From Desmodus rotundus (Eukaryota > Chordata > Mammalia > Chiroptera > Phyllostomidae): DNA of 64,000 nt. A model generated the notes under the pieces. The model saw only the letters and a program-made list of their open reading frames with translations, was not told the DNA's origin and did no database searches. The position numbers were made by a program, and so were the translations under genes. Positions 11,649 to 23,110 of this stretch are shown one piece after another. The stretch covers positions 62,270,239-62,334,238 of the forward strand of contig NC_071389.1 in the NCBI RefSeq assembly GCF_022682495.2, in the 5' to 3' direction. The stretch's first letter is position 1; each line of letters begins with the position of its first letter.

Positions 11649-12112
11649 GAGGAAAATGAGACCTAGTATAGGAGACCGTTCTGCGTGGTGAGGGCCCAGC
11701 TCCCACTCAGAAAGGCCAGTGGGGAGCGAGGTCCAGCACACAGGACCCATGCCCTTGGATAGGTTCTCCCGTGGGGAATCAGGCCCTCATTGCACCTAGG
11801 CCGCTTTGAGACTTGCTTTTTGCTAAAACTCCTCACCCTGAATTGAGGCAGCAAACCTTTACTGCATATCTTTAAAGTAACCTCCTAAAATCTATGTTAA
11901 ACCTTCCAAGGACCACTGTAACCAGCTTAACCACTTTTCCCTTTACATTTGCAAATATCCTTCCTTTTTTTATGTAATTAGGAACACCCTCTCCTTTGTT
12001 GTCTGTAACGCCTAAAGCTAAACTATGCATAGTAAATGAGGGTCATCCTCAATGTAAGTGCTGCCCAGAAAAGCAATAAAAGCCTGTCAAGGCAAGGGTC
12101 GGGATGCTCTCC
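11649..12112 (+). mobile_element. LTR fragment of an endogenous retrovirus, carried by the L1
   Basis: The right part holds GCAATAAAAGCCTGTCAAGG followed by CAAGGGTCGGGATGCTCTCC, closely similar to the R-region/polyadenylation block of the solo LTR at 37827-38681 (CAATAAAAGCTGTCAAGGCA...). The fragment has no visible TG start or CA end. It belongs to a related LTR family and is truncated on both sides. Confidence 0.7.
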
Positions 12113-12368
12113 TCTTTTTTAAAAATTTTTATTGTTATTCAATTACAGTTGTGTGCCTTTTCTCTCCATCCCTCCACCCCACCCCAGCTGAACCCACCTC
12201 CCTCCCCCACCTCCACCCTCCCCCTTGATTTTGTCCATGTGTCCTTTATAGTAGTTCCTGTAAAACCCTCTCCTCACTGTCCCCTCCCCACTCCCCCCTG
12301 GCTATTGTTAGATTGTTCTTAACTTCAATGTCTCTGGTTATATTTTGTTTGCTTTTTTCTTTTGTTGA

Positions 12369-12910
12369 CTATGTTCCAGTTAAAGGTGAGATCATATGGT
12401 ATTTGTCCCTCACCACCTGGCTTATTTCACTTAGCATAATGCTCTCCAGTTCCATCCATGCTGTCACAAAGGGTAGGAGCTCCTTCTTTCTCTCTGCTGC
12501 ATAGAATTCCATTGTGTAAATGTACCATAGTTTTTGGATCCACTCATTTGCTGATGGACACTTAGGTTGCCTCCAGTACTTGGCTATTGTAAATTGTGCT
12601 GCTATGAACATTGGGGTGCATAGGTTCTTTTGGATTGGTGTTTCAGGGTTCTTAGGGTATAATCCCAGCAGCAGAATTGCTGGGTCAAAGGGCAGTTCCA
12701 TTTTTAGTTTTCTGAGGAAATTCCGTGCTGTTTTCCACAGTGGCCTCATCAGTCTGCATTCCCACCAACAGTGCACTAGGGTTCCCTTTTCTCTGCATCC
12801 TCTCCAACATTTATTTGTTGATTTGTTTATGTTGGCCACTCTGACTGGTGTGAGATGGTACCTCATTGTGGTTTTAATTTGCATCTCTCTGATGGCTAGT
12901 GATGCTGAGC
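12369..12910 (-). pseudogene. L1 ORF2 C-terminal remnant
   Basis: The minus-strand frame includes [46 protein letters not shown] and the terminal [14 protein letters not shown], the conserved C-terminal segment of L1 ORF2 beyond the reverse transcriptase. The frame is open for about 190 codons but lacks the endonuclease and RT domains, so it is a 5'-truncated dead copy. Its first codons extend past the L1 edge into the target duplication. Confidence 0.9.
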
Positions 12911-13254
12911 AGCATGATAGCATCTTTATCCGTTCATCCATTAGTGACATTTGGGTTTTTCATATCTTGGTGATTGCAAATAATGCTTCAGTGAACAAAC
13001 GGGTGCATAGAGAGGTGAGCAAAAGTAGGTTTTACCTACTTTTTGGTGAGTACCTGAAAGAGTGCATTCTTGTATCATTTATTTGTATTAAAACTGTAAG
13101 TCTACTTTTGTCCACCCCTGTGTATTTTCTCAAATTAGTGTTTTTGTTTCCTTTGGATAAATACCCAGAAGTGGAATTGCTGGATCATATGGTAGTTCTG
13201 TTTTTGATCTTTTGAAGAATCTCCATATTATTTTCCATAGTGGCTGTACCAGTT

Positions 13255-13941
13255 TATGAGGTCTGTCAGGAAAAGTCCATCCATTGTTAATATAACAAGA
13301 ATGGTTTGTGTGACACCTATGTAACCTGGCAGCCAATTAGAGTGGGCTGGAATGCACCTGTGTGAACAATGACAACTTCACTATACTAGTCAGTGGAGGT
13401 GGTAGATGCCATTGAGTGAGCATGTGTACTGTGTGGTTGTTTCATTCAAAATGGCTCAGCAAGTAGAGCAATGAATCCGCATCAAATTTTGTGTTAAGCT
13501 TGAACATGCCTCTGTGGAAACATGCATGAATGATTTGAATGATTCAGAAGGCCACAGCTGTGGGCAACTGGTGATTGGCAGCTTCATCACAACAATGTGC
13601 CTGCTCATGTATCACATCTCATGCAGAGATTTTTTTGGTGAAACATCAAATCACACAGGTGACTCAGAGCCCCTACAGCCCAGATTTGGCAACCTGTGAC
13701 ATCTGGCTTTTCCCAAAACTAAAATCACCTTTGAAAGGGAAGATATTTCAGACTGTCAATGAGATTCAGGAAAATACAACAGGGCAGCTAATATTGAGAG
13801 AACTGTGTGAGGTCACAAGGAGCCTACTTTGAAGGGAATGGAGGTGTCATTGTCCTATGTACAATGTTTCTTGTATCTTCTCCAATAAATGTCTGTATTT
13901 TTCACATTACATGGCTGAATACCTTCTGGACAGACCTTGTA
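13255..13941 (+). mobile_element. Mariner-type DNA transposon relic
   Basis: Element 13257-13939 (683 bp) starts TGAGGTCTGTCAGGAAA and ends TTCTGGACAGACCTTG, which are inverted repeats. It is flanked by a TA dinucleotide on each side (13255-13256, 13940-13941), and the old L1 sequence is continuous when it is removed. A plus-strand frame at 13575-13832 keeps SPYSPDLATCDIWLFPKLKS, matching the third catalytic region of mariner transposases (PYSPDLAP.D..LFP.LK). It is internally deleted and inactive. Confidence 0.88.
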
Positions 13942-14037
13942 CATTCCTACCAATAGTGTATGAGGATTCCCCTTTCTCCACATTCTTACCAATACTTTTT
14001 CTTTTTTTCATAATAGTCATTCTAACTGGTGTGAAGT

Positions 14038-14273
14038 GATATTTCATTTTATTTTTTAAAAGATTTTATTTATTTTATTTTTAGACAGAGGGGAAGGGAG
14101 GGAGAAGGAAAGGGAGAGAAACATCAATGTGTGGTTGTCTCTTGTGTGTCCCTAACTGAGGACCTTGCCCACAACCCAGGCATTTCCCTGACTGGGAATT
14201 GAACCAGTAAACCTGTGGTTCACAGGCCAGCACTCAATCCACTGAGACACACCGGGGCTGATCTTTCATTTTA
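14038..14273 (-). mobile_element. VES-type SINE, antisense, in old L1
   Basis: SINE body 14052-14259 in antisense (CCCTGACTGGGAATTGAACC, CAATCCACTGAGACACACC). Flanks are GATATTTCATTTTA (14038-14051) and GATCTTTCATTTTA (14260-14273), 13/14 identical. It inserted into L1 sequence, so it is younger than that L1. Confidence 0.9.
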
Positions 14274-16143
14274 CTTTTGATTTGCATTTGTTTGATGATT
14301 AATGATGTTGAGTATCTTTTTACATGCCCATTGGCCATCTGTGTGTCTTGTTTGGAAAAATGACTATTCAGATCCTCTACCCAATTTTAAAAATTAGATT
14401 GTCTGTTTTTTTGCTACTCAGTTGTATGAGTTCTTTATCTATTTTAGATATTAATCCCTTATAAGATATATGACTTGCAAATATTTTCTTCCATTCAGAG
14501 GCTTTCTTTTCATTTTGTTGATGGTTTCTTTTACAGAGGATTTTTAGTTGATGTAGTCACAACTGTATATTTATGCTTTTGTTGCCTTTGCTTTTGGAGT
14601 CCTGTCCAAACAATCATTGCTAAGACCAATGTCAAAGAGCTTACTGCCCATGTTTTTTTTTCTAGGAGCTTTATAGTTTTAGGTCTTACATTCAAGTGTC
14701 TAATCCATGCTGAATTAATTTTTCTGTATGGCATAAGATATTGATCTAGTTTCCGACTTTTGCATGTGGCTGTCCAGTTTTCTTAGTACCATCTTTTGAA
14801 GAGACTGTCCTTTCCCCATTGCATATTCTTGTCCCCTTTGTCACAAATTAATTGACCATTAATATGTGGGATTATCCCTAGGTTCTCTCTATTCTGTTCC
14901 ATTGGTCTGTGCTTCTGCTTTTATGCCAATGCCATGTTATTTATTTACTCTAGCTTTGTAGTAACATTTGAAATCAGGAAGTGTAATGCCTCTAGCTTTG
15001 CTCTTGTTTCTCAAGATTGCTTTTGGCTATTTGGGGTCCTTTGCAGTTCCGTATAAATTTTAGAATTGTTTATTCTCTTCCTGTGAAAAATGCCATTGGA
15101 ATTTAATAGGGATTGCATTGAATCTGTAGGTTGCCTGGGTAATATAGACAATTTAACAATAATAATTCTTAGAATGCATAAATTTGGAATATAGTTCCAT
15201 CTATTTGTGTTTTCTTCAATTCTTTTTCACTAATGTCTTATAGTTTTCACTTCCCTGGTTAAATTTATTCCTAGGTATTTCATTATTTTCTATGTAATTA
15301 GAAATGGAATGTTTTTTAATTTCTCTGTACGAAAGTTAATTTTTACTGTAAAATTTTTTATATATTGATTTTATATCCTGCAACTTTACTGAAGCAGTTG
15401 ATCAGTTGTGACAGTTTTTTGGTTGGATCTTTAGGATTGTCTATATATAAAATTATATCATCTGCAAATAGAGAGAGTATTACTTCTTTCTTTTCAACTT
15501 GGATACCTTCTATTTCTTTTCTTGCCTAACTAAATGGGTGAGAATGGGCATCCTTGTCTTCTTCCTTATTTAGAGGAAAGATTTTCAGCTTTTCACCCAT
15601 TTATGATGTTAGTATGATGTTTTCTGTATTATTATATTGAAGTATGATCATTTTATACTCAATTTTGGGGGGGATTTTAAAAAAAATCACAAATGTTAAG
15701 TTTTGTCAAATGTTTTTGTCTGCATCTATTAAGATAACCATATGATTTTTATCTTTCATTTTGTTAATGTGGTGTATCACGGTGATTGATTTGCAGATGT
15801 TGAATCATCCTTGCATCCCTAGAATGAATCTCAATTGATCATGGTGGATGATCCTCTTAATGTATTGTTGAATTCAGTTTCCTAATATCTTGTTGAGGAT
15901 TTTTGCATCTATATTCATCATAGATATTGGCCTGTAATTTTTTTTCTTGTCATGTCCTTATCTAGTTTTAGTATCAGGGAAATGATGGCTTCATAAAATG
16001 AGTTTGGAAGAGTTCTCTTCACTTCAATTTTTCAGAAGGGATTGAAAAAGATTAATATTAAATCTTCTTTAAATGTTCAGTAGAATTCACCAGTGAAGCC
16101 ATCTGGAAGCCATCTGGTCCTAGACTTTTGTTTGTTTGGAGGG

Positions 16144-16356
16144 ATTTTTTTTTTTTCTAGAGAGAGGGGAAGGGAGGGTGAAAGAGAGGGAGGGAAACAT
16201 TGATGTAAGAAAGAGACATTGACTGGCTGCCTTCCATAAGCACCCAGACCCAGGACCAAACCTACAACCCAGGCATGTACCCTGACTGGAAATCGAACCA
16301 GTGACATTTCAGTTTGCAGGATGACACCCAACCAACTGAGCCACTCTAATGGGGGC
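16144..16356 (-). mobile_element. VES-type SINE, antisense, in old L1
   Basis: T-run and GA-rich block lead into CCCTGACTGGAAATCGAACC and CCAACCAACTGAGCCACTCT, the antisense VES pattern. Target duplication is only approximate (TTTGTTTGGAGGG against GTTTGTTGGGGAG). Confidence 0.85.
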
Positions 16357-18185
16357 TGTTTGTTGGGGAGTTTTTGATTACTTATTCAATCTCCTTACTA
16401 ATAATTTTTCTATTCAGGTTTTCTATTTCTTCGTGATTTAGTCTTCAAAGATTGTATGCTTCTAGGAATTTATCCATTTTTTCTAGGTTGTACAAAATGT
16501 TGGTCCATAATTTCTTCAGTCTCATATGATCCTTTGTATTTCTGTGTTATTAGTATCATTTGTAACTTCTGCTTTATTTGATTCTATATATTTGAGCCCT
16601 GTCTTTTTTTCTTAATGAGTTTAAGTAAAAGTTTGTCAATTTTTTTTATCCTTTGGAAGAACCACCTCTTGGTTTCATTGATATTTTCTATTGTTTTTGT
16701 AGTCTCTATTTCATTTCTGCTCTGATCTTTATTTTTTCATTTCTTCTACTCACTTTTGGCTTCATTTGTTCTTTATCTACTTTCCCTATGTGTAAAGTTA
16801 TAACATTTATTTGAGATATTTCGTATTTCTTGTGATAGGCCTATATCACTGTGAACTTGCCTCTTAGAACTGCTTTTGCTGCATTAGATATTCATACGCT
16901 GTATTTCCATTTCATTTGTCGTAGGGTATTTTTTTATTTCTCCATTGACCCATTGGTTGTTCAGCAGCATGTTGTTGAATTTCCACATAATTGTATTCTT
17001 CCAGTTTTCTTTTTTGTAATTGACTTCTAGTTTCATATAATTGTGGTTGTAAAGATGCTTAATATGATATCAATCCTAAATTTATTGAGACTTGTTTTGT
17101 GGCTTAACAATCATCTATCCTGAGGAGTGTTCTATGTGTACTTGAGACAAATGTGCATTCTGCAGTTTTGAATGATGTTTTGAAATGTTCTATATTTATC
17201 TATTAATTTCATCTGGTTTAATGTGTTGAGGCTGATGTTTCTGTATTGATTTTCTGTCTGGGTAACCTTATCCATTGATGCAAGTGGGGTACTTAAGTCA
17301 CCTACTATTATTATATTACTGTCAATTTCTCCTTTAGGTCAGTCCAAATTTGCTTTGCATATTTTGGTGATCCTATGTTGCATGCATAAATATTTATAAG
17401 TGTTATATCTTCTTCTTGGATTGGACCCTTTATCATCATGTAATTCCCATCTTTGTCTTTTATTACAATCTTTGTTTTAAAGTCTATTTTGTCTGATATA
17501 AGTGTAGTTACATCAACTTTCTTTTGGTTTCAATGTGCACAAAACATATTTTGTCATCCCTTCACTTTCATTCTGTGTGTCTCCTAACATCTGAAATGAG
17601 TATCTTATATGCATGTAGATGGGTCTTGTTTTTTAATCCATTCAGCCACTTTATGTCTTTTGATTGGTGAATTTAGTCAACTTACATTTAAATAACTATT
17701 GATAAGTATGTACTTATTGGCATTTTTCTGACAGTTTTGTAGTTTCTCTCTGTTCTTCTCTTGCTCTCTTCCTGTGGTTTGATGACTTTATTTAGTATTA
17801 TGCTTACATTCCTTTCTCACTATCTTTTTTGTATCTACTTTAGCTTTTTGTTTTGTGGTTACCATGAGTGTTACACAGGACAGCATTTATGTATATAAAA
17901 TAGTCTATTGAAGATGATAGCAAATTAAGTTTGAATTCATTCTAAAACTCTATTTGTACTCCTTCACCATATTTTATGTTTTTGATGTAATATTTTACTT
18001 CTTTTTACTTGGTGTATCCCTTAACTAATTATTATTGTTATATACATTTTTATTACTTTTGTCTTTAAACCTTTAAACTAGTGTTATGGTTAATCCACTC
18101 CCTTTACTATATATGTCATTTACCAGTGAGATTTTTACTTTCATATGTTTTCCTGTGACTACTAAATACCCTTCCTATGAAGAAA

Positions 18186-20260
18186 AAAAGGGCAGTTCCA
18201 GATGGTGGCATAAGAATACACAGAACTCACCTTTTCCCATGGACATACCAATTTCCTCTGAAAAAGACCTAAAAACTGGCTGAACAGCACCTCCACAACA
18301 AAGGATCAACAGACCACATCAAGATGGGTAGGAAGGGGAGAGATGTAGTTTTGCAAAAAATGCACAATCAAGAAGGATCTCACAAATACAGAGCTTCTAA
18401 GGAGTGAATTCATGCCCCTCATTAAACACTCCAGCCCTTACGACCTGCACCAGACAGGTGAGCCCATGAAATGCCTGGATTTAAAAACAATGGGCAGGGG
18501 GGAGTGGGGAGGGGACAGTGAGGAGAGGGGATTACAGGAACTACTTTAAGGGACACGTGGACCAAATGGGGGGGAGGGGGGAGATGGGGGAGGGAGGTGG
18601 GTTCAGCTGGGGTGGGGTGGAGGGATGGGGAGAAAAGGCACACAACTGTAATTGAATAACAATAAAAAATTAAAAATAAAAACCAATGGGGCTTGTGTCC
18701 AGGAGACCCAAAGGGCTTTAGAGAACTGAGATTCTGCTCTTGAAGTGCTCTTATGCAGACTCTCTAGCCCCAGGAGCCAGGAAAAAAGCAGCAGTTTGCA
18801 AAGCACCTAGATTATATGTGAAGGAGATTCATCTGCTAATTACAAAGCATCTCTGGAGGGACAGGAGCCTGTTGGCACTCTTTCTAGAGACAGAGGAACT
18901 GGCAGGCACCATCGTTTGCTTTCCTTCTCCCTTGCTAGCACTGGTAAATGAGTGCAGACACCATACTCTCCCACTATCCTGCCAAAGGCACTTTCATCCT
19001 CCCTCATTAAAACCAGCAGGTGTCCCTGGGCCCTGTGCTCTTCCACTGTCTTGATAAAGCTGGCTGGCATTCCCCAGCCCTGTGCCCTCCTGTAGCCTCA
19101 CTAAAATCAGAGGAACACCCTTACTTTGCTGTCTCCTGCTGCCCTGCTAAAGCTGGTAGGCATGTACACTCCACATGGGCCCTTGATTGCCTGGCTCTGG
19201 TGGCTGTGGGGGAGGGTTGCATTTCTGGGCCCCATGGGACTTAAACAACCAGAGAGAGACAATTCTTTACAGTCTATCACCCCCCAAGCACTGCAAAGTC
19301 TGCAGATGGAAACACACCCACTTGTCCTGTAGCCTCTGCATAGGGGCAGGTTTCAAATTTGCCACATATCTAGAGGTCACAGAGCTGGTCTTAGGGAACA
19401 TGTGACAGGGGACACCACCTTTGCACTCTTGCTTGGCCTTGCTACAGCTCACTGGTACCTCCCAGAAAGGAAGCTTACATGCTCATTTGGAGCCCCAATT
19501 TTTGCAAATGTTGCCTAGGGGTTACCTACAGATCACCTGATCTGGAGGCCAGCAGGGTTTACCTTTGTGGTTCCATGGCATTGTATATTTGTGCATACTT
19601 TCAAGGCTGCTCTCTGAGAGTCTGGCTTCTAATCAACCTGAAACTATGTGCTGACTGATATTCCTCCCTTTTGAACACTAGAGGGTCTTGGCACACCCTC
19701 AAAAACTGGGAGCTATCAAGAATAAATCAGGGTGCTGAGATAATCACAAAGGTTCGAGAGACAACCAAAAGTTAAGGCAAGGTTGAACAATAAATTTATC
19801 TCTTACACATGGCTACTCCTTTAAGACTGGAGTAGTAGCTATTTAGCCTACTAACACAGAAAGTGAAGCAAAATGAAGAAACACAGGAATATGTTCAAAT
19901 GAAAGAACAAGATAAAACTCTAGAAAGAAAACTTGATGTAATGGAGATAAGTAATTTACCTGATAAGAGTTTAAAGTAATGGTCATAAACTTGGGAGAAG
20001 TATAGATAAACACAGTGAGCACTTCAACAAAGAGGTATAAAATATAAGAAAGTACCAAACAGAAGCCACAGAGCTGCCATAACAAGCATTGAACCAACTT
20101 CTGGTTTAGGTTATAAAACAAGGTGTTCAATAAATGTAAAATAATGGAAAGAAAAAAATTCAACACGTATTTATCTGTCAATTTACTAGACCCTAGATAT
20201 AAAGATGAGTACATATACAAAGGAGTTCATAATCCAGTAAGTTAGGTAAGGTAAATTCAT
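18186..20260 (+). mobile_element. L1 5' UTR and start of ORF1, sense
   Basis: Begins GGGCAGTTCCAGATGGTGGC, typical of L1 5' ends, followed by about 1.5 kb of GC-richer 5' UTR. From about 19850 it reads like the start of L1 ORF1 (AGTGAAGCAAAATGAAGAAACAC..., ATGGAGATAAGTAATTTACC), with stops. It ends near 20.26 kb without ORF2. A small L1 3' end is nested at 18495-18678. Confidence 0.7.
18484..18690 (+). mobile_element. Short L1 3' end nested in L1 5' UTR
   Basis: About 184 bp (18495-18678) of bat-type L1 3' UTR in sense orientation, ending ACAACTGTAATTGAATAACA and an A-rich tail. Flanks AAAACAATGGG and AAAACCAATGGG act as the target duplication. The surrounding 5' UTR resumes with GGCTTGTGTCCAGGAGACCC. 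Confidence 0.8.
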
Positions 20261-21195
20261 ATTTTCTGTAAGTTATATAGTGCAATATATGTGGTTGAAG
20301 ACACAAGGAAGGGCTTTACAGAGAAGACTTACTGTTGACAAGATGAAATTGTGAGAGCATATACAAAATGGAGGGAATGCTTTGAACAGAAGGTGGGAGG
20401 TAGCAATGAAAAAATATTAAGCGAACTTAAAACAAATCCAGATTGTTTGAGATACAGGATATGTATAAGAAATAGAGCAGGATAAATATATTGGTGATGT
20501 ACTAATAAGGGTTTTAAAGGTCAAGTGAGAAATTTCTGTTTGTGGTATTTACAGAAGAACTTGTGCACATAGAAGAATTGTCGGTTTGAGTAAAGGAGGA
20601 ATGACAGCACTGTGTTTACTGAGCGGAACTGAGAAAACAGAACATGGGTGTGCAGTCAGAAGCTACTGTTATTAGTCCAGGTTAAGTGTAATGACTCTTA
20701 TGACAATGGTATTATAATTAAATAAACAGTTCAAGGGAGAGGCCAGAGTTAAATAAAAGATGATAAGTTAGCTATGGGACGGTTGGGGTTCTTATCTTGA
20801 AATATTGCTTCATGAATCTCTAGAAAAATTGTAATGATACAGTAGATACAGCAATAATAGAAGAGGAACAGGGATCTTAATGAATTGTAATGAAGATTCT
20901 TTGGAGGCAAAATAAAGAAGAGAACAGAAAACAGAAGAGTCAGAAAGAGAATGAAGAATGTTCGAAGAAAGTTAAGGGAGAAAAACTTTTCAAGTAGAGA
21001 GAAATCAGTGTTATATGGGTAGGGTCGGGAAGGATCAGAATTGAGATAAAGTCATAGAATTTGGCAAATACAAGGGTGGTGCTGACCTCTAAGAACAATT
21101 TCAGTAGGTTTTATGTGTTTGGATATGAGTTTTCCAAAGGGTTAAGAGAATATGTGTGAAGAGAAAGTAAGAAATATTGTGCAGATTATTCTTTT
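20261..21195. other. Intronic DNA, no gene seen
   Basis: AT-rich, purine-skewed sequence possibly derived from ancient repeats. No frame, RNA or young repeat is supported. Confidence 0.45.
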
Positions 21196-21392
21196 AAGAA
21201 GTTTGGAATGAAGGGAAAGGGATTAGTCAAAGAACATGTAGAATGACCCATGGACGTGGACAATAGGGTGGGAATTGACCATGGGAGGGGGGTGGGAGGG
21301 GCGGAGGAGGGCAAAGGGGGACTCATTGGGACAACTATAATGGAATAGCAATTAAAAAATGATAAAAAAAATTTTAAAAAGAAGAAATTTGG
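21196..21392 (+). mobile_element. Short 5'-truncated LINE/HAL1-like 3' end
   Basis: Ends GGGACAACTATAATGGAATA then an A-rich tail, similar to the HAL1 3' end at 62.2 kb (GGGACAACTGTAATAGCATAA). Flanked by AAGAAGTTTGG (21196-21206) and AAGAAATTTGG (21382-21392), 10/11 identical. Confidence 0.65.
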
Positions 21393-21885
21393 CACCCAAC
21401 AAAAGGAGAGACAATCACTGCTTGAGGACGTAGTTTGCAAAATGATTCTATTCAAAATTTCATTTTTGTTCTGTCTGGCAGATTAAAAAATTCACGTATG
21501 ACAGAAAAAATATTCTTCTAAACAGAAGGAAATTATATTCAAAACCTACTTTTTTACTCTGTTTCAAAGGCTATATTTTTAACATGGTTAATATTTTGGC
21601 CTAATCTGTCTTGGCTGGTTGACAACACAGTTGTATCAGAGAGAAGATACTGGCATGTTTTGTCGGCTCCCAAAGGCTACATCTTAGCCATGTACAGGGA
21701 ATGCTTTGTGAATTGTAGGACTCACAGTGGGATACGTGCTGGGCAAAGTTGCCCTATAACCTGCTCTTCCTTATTAGCAGAAGCACTGTTTAAAAGGACA
21801 GACTATGGTGCTGTGACTTGTACTAATCTTTATCCTTGAAACCTCAAGTGCCACATATGCAAATGAGAGTCAAGGACTAAATACT

Positions 21886-22435
21886 ACATGTTCATTTTTT
21901 AAAAATCCTCACCCCAAAACACTCTTAAAATTCCTTTTAGAGAGAGACAGAAAAACATCGATGCAAGAGAGAAGCATCAATTGGCTGCTTCTGCATGTGC
22001 CCAGACCAGGGATTGGTGCCTGGGCCAGGTATCATAGGAGTCTGGACCAGGGGTTGCTCGTGCCTGCACTAGGACCAGGGATTGAACCCATAGCCTAGGT
22101 ATATGTCCTGACCAGAAATCAGACCTGCAACCCTTAGGTTGAAGGATGAAGCTCCAACCAACTGAGCCACACCGACCAGGGCTATATGTTCAATTTTTAA
22201 AAAAGATTTTATTTAGTTAGTTTTAAAGAGAGGGAAAAGGAGGGAGAGAGGGGAAAAAAAACATTGATATGTGAGAGAAACACTGAAGAGTTGCCTCTCA
22301 CACTCCCTCAACTGGGGACCTGGCCCAAAACCCAGGCATGTGCCCTGACAGGGAATTAAACTAGCAACCTTTCAGTCCACAGGCCAGTGCTCAATCCACT
22401 GAGCTACACCAGCCAGGTCATACATGTTCAATTTT
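21886..22435 (-). mobile_element. Two adjacent VES SINEs sharing one target site
   Basis: Two antisense VES bodies (about 21900-22183 and 22198-22421) are separated and flanked by three copies of one site: ACATGTTCATTTTT (21886), ATATGTTCAATTTTT (22184) and ACATGTTCAATTTT (22422). The left copy is longer, with duplicated CCAGG-type boxes (GACCAGGGATTGGTGCC and ACCAGGGATTGAACCC). The right one is a typical VES ending GAGCTACACCAGCCAGG. Confidence 0.88.
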
Positions 22436-22584
22436 AGAGTGCTCAAATGCAAACTGTGTGTATGCAAATGATCATCATTTATTCATATTTTTGATCTATA
22501 GACCTTCTAAATAAAAATATGAATGACATTTTTATTATGTTACTTCCTATTCATTCTTCTTCATTTCAAAGCAAAGGTTGAAAT

Positions 22585-22664
22585 CTTTGATATTAACGTA
22601 TTAGTTACCTATTGCTGTAGAACAAAAATCCACCAAAAGTTAGTGGCTTAAAACAATAAATATT
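22585..22664 (+). repeat. Ancient LTR/MaLR-like repeat, left part
   Basis: TATTAGTTACCTATTGCTGT followed by AGTGGCTTAAAACAATAAAT is a familiar old mammalian repeat start, probably of the MaLR/ERVL group. It is split from its right part (22894 onward) by a VES SINE. Confidence 0.5.
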
Positions 22665-22893
22665 GCCCTGGCTTGTGTGACTGAGTTGGTTGGAGTATTG
22701 TCCCATGAACCAAAAGGTCCCGGGTTCGATTCCCAGTCAGGGCACATGCCTAGGCTATAGATTCTGTCCTCAGTCAGGGTGCATACAAGAGGCAACTAAT
22801 CGATATTTCTCTCTCACATCTATTTTTCTCCCTCTCTCTCTTTCCCTCTCTCTCTAAAATCAATAAGCATGTCCTTGAGCGAGGATTAAAAAA
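22665..22893 (+). mobile_element. VES-type SINE, sense
   Basis: Starts GCCCTGGCTTGTGTGACTGA, contains TCCCGGGTTCGATTCCCAGT (second tRNA-like box), then CT-rich stretch TCTCCCTCTCTCTCTTTCCC and an A-rich end. It interrupts the old repeat at 22585-23110. Confidence 0.9.
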
Positions 22894-23110
22894 ATAAATG
22901 ATGTTTATCTCACAGTTTATGGGAGTCAGGAATTTGAGAACAGCTTAGATGAGTAATTCTGGCTCAGATTCTCCTGAGGTTGTAATCGAGGTTTGGTATG
23001 GGCTGCAGTCATCTGAAAGCCTGAATGAGGCTAGAGAATACATTTCCAAGAAGGCTGTTGGCTGGAGGCCTCAGATCCTTACCATGTAGGCCTCCACAGA
23101 ACCTGACTAC
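22894..23110 (+). repeat. Ancient LTR/MaLR-like repeat, right part
   Basis: ATGATGTTTATCTCACAGTT then CTCAGATTCTCCTGAGGTTG and GGGCTGCAGTCATCTGAAAG continue the repeat interrupted by the VES SINE. Confidence 0.5.

Larger units (their letters stand above)
11609..12927 (-). mobile_element. Young L1 with a 3'-transduced LTR fragment, inside the old L1
   Basis: The whole insert is bounded by GCATGATACCATCTTT (11609-11624) and GCATGATAGCATCTTT (12912-12927), 15/16 identical. Minus-strand order: truncated L1 ORF2 C-terminus and 3' UTR (12911 to 12113) with its own short A-run, then 464 bp of LTR-like sequence (12112 to 11649), then a poly(A) seen as about 24 T beyond the duplication. The old L1 reads continuously across the site once the insert and one duplication are removed. 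This is the layout of an L1 read-through transcript. Confidence 0.82.
12928..18180 (-). mobile_element. Old L1 ORF2 body, antisense (second part)
   Basis: Continues the old L1 from 11608 after the younger insertion. Minus-strand landmarks are [17 protein letters not shown] near 13.2 kb, FADDM-region complement around 15.4 kb, PDGFTGEFY near 16.1 kb and endonuclease-region sequence to about 17.7 kb. Many stops and indels are present. It is interrupted by a mariner relic and two VES SINEs. Sequence from about 17.8 to 18.18 kb probably belongs to it too, but less clearly. Confidence 0.85.

Noticed and set aside
12520..13215. 231-codon plus-strand frame, the longest in the window
   Set aside because: It is the complement of L1 ORF2 C-terminal sequence (younger L1 running into the old L1); the minus strand gives the recognisable ORF2 protein.
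22665..22750. tRNA-like sequence with an intact-looking TTCGATTCCC box
   Set aside because: It is the tRNA-derived head of a VES SINE; no anticodon arm or acceptor stem pairing expected of a real tRNA gene was seen, and the same pattern recurs at about twelve sites.
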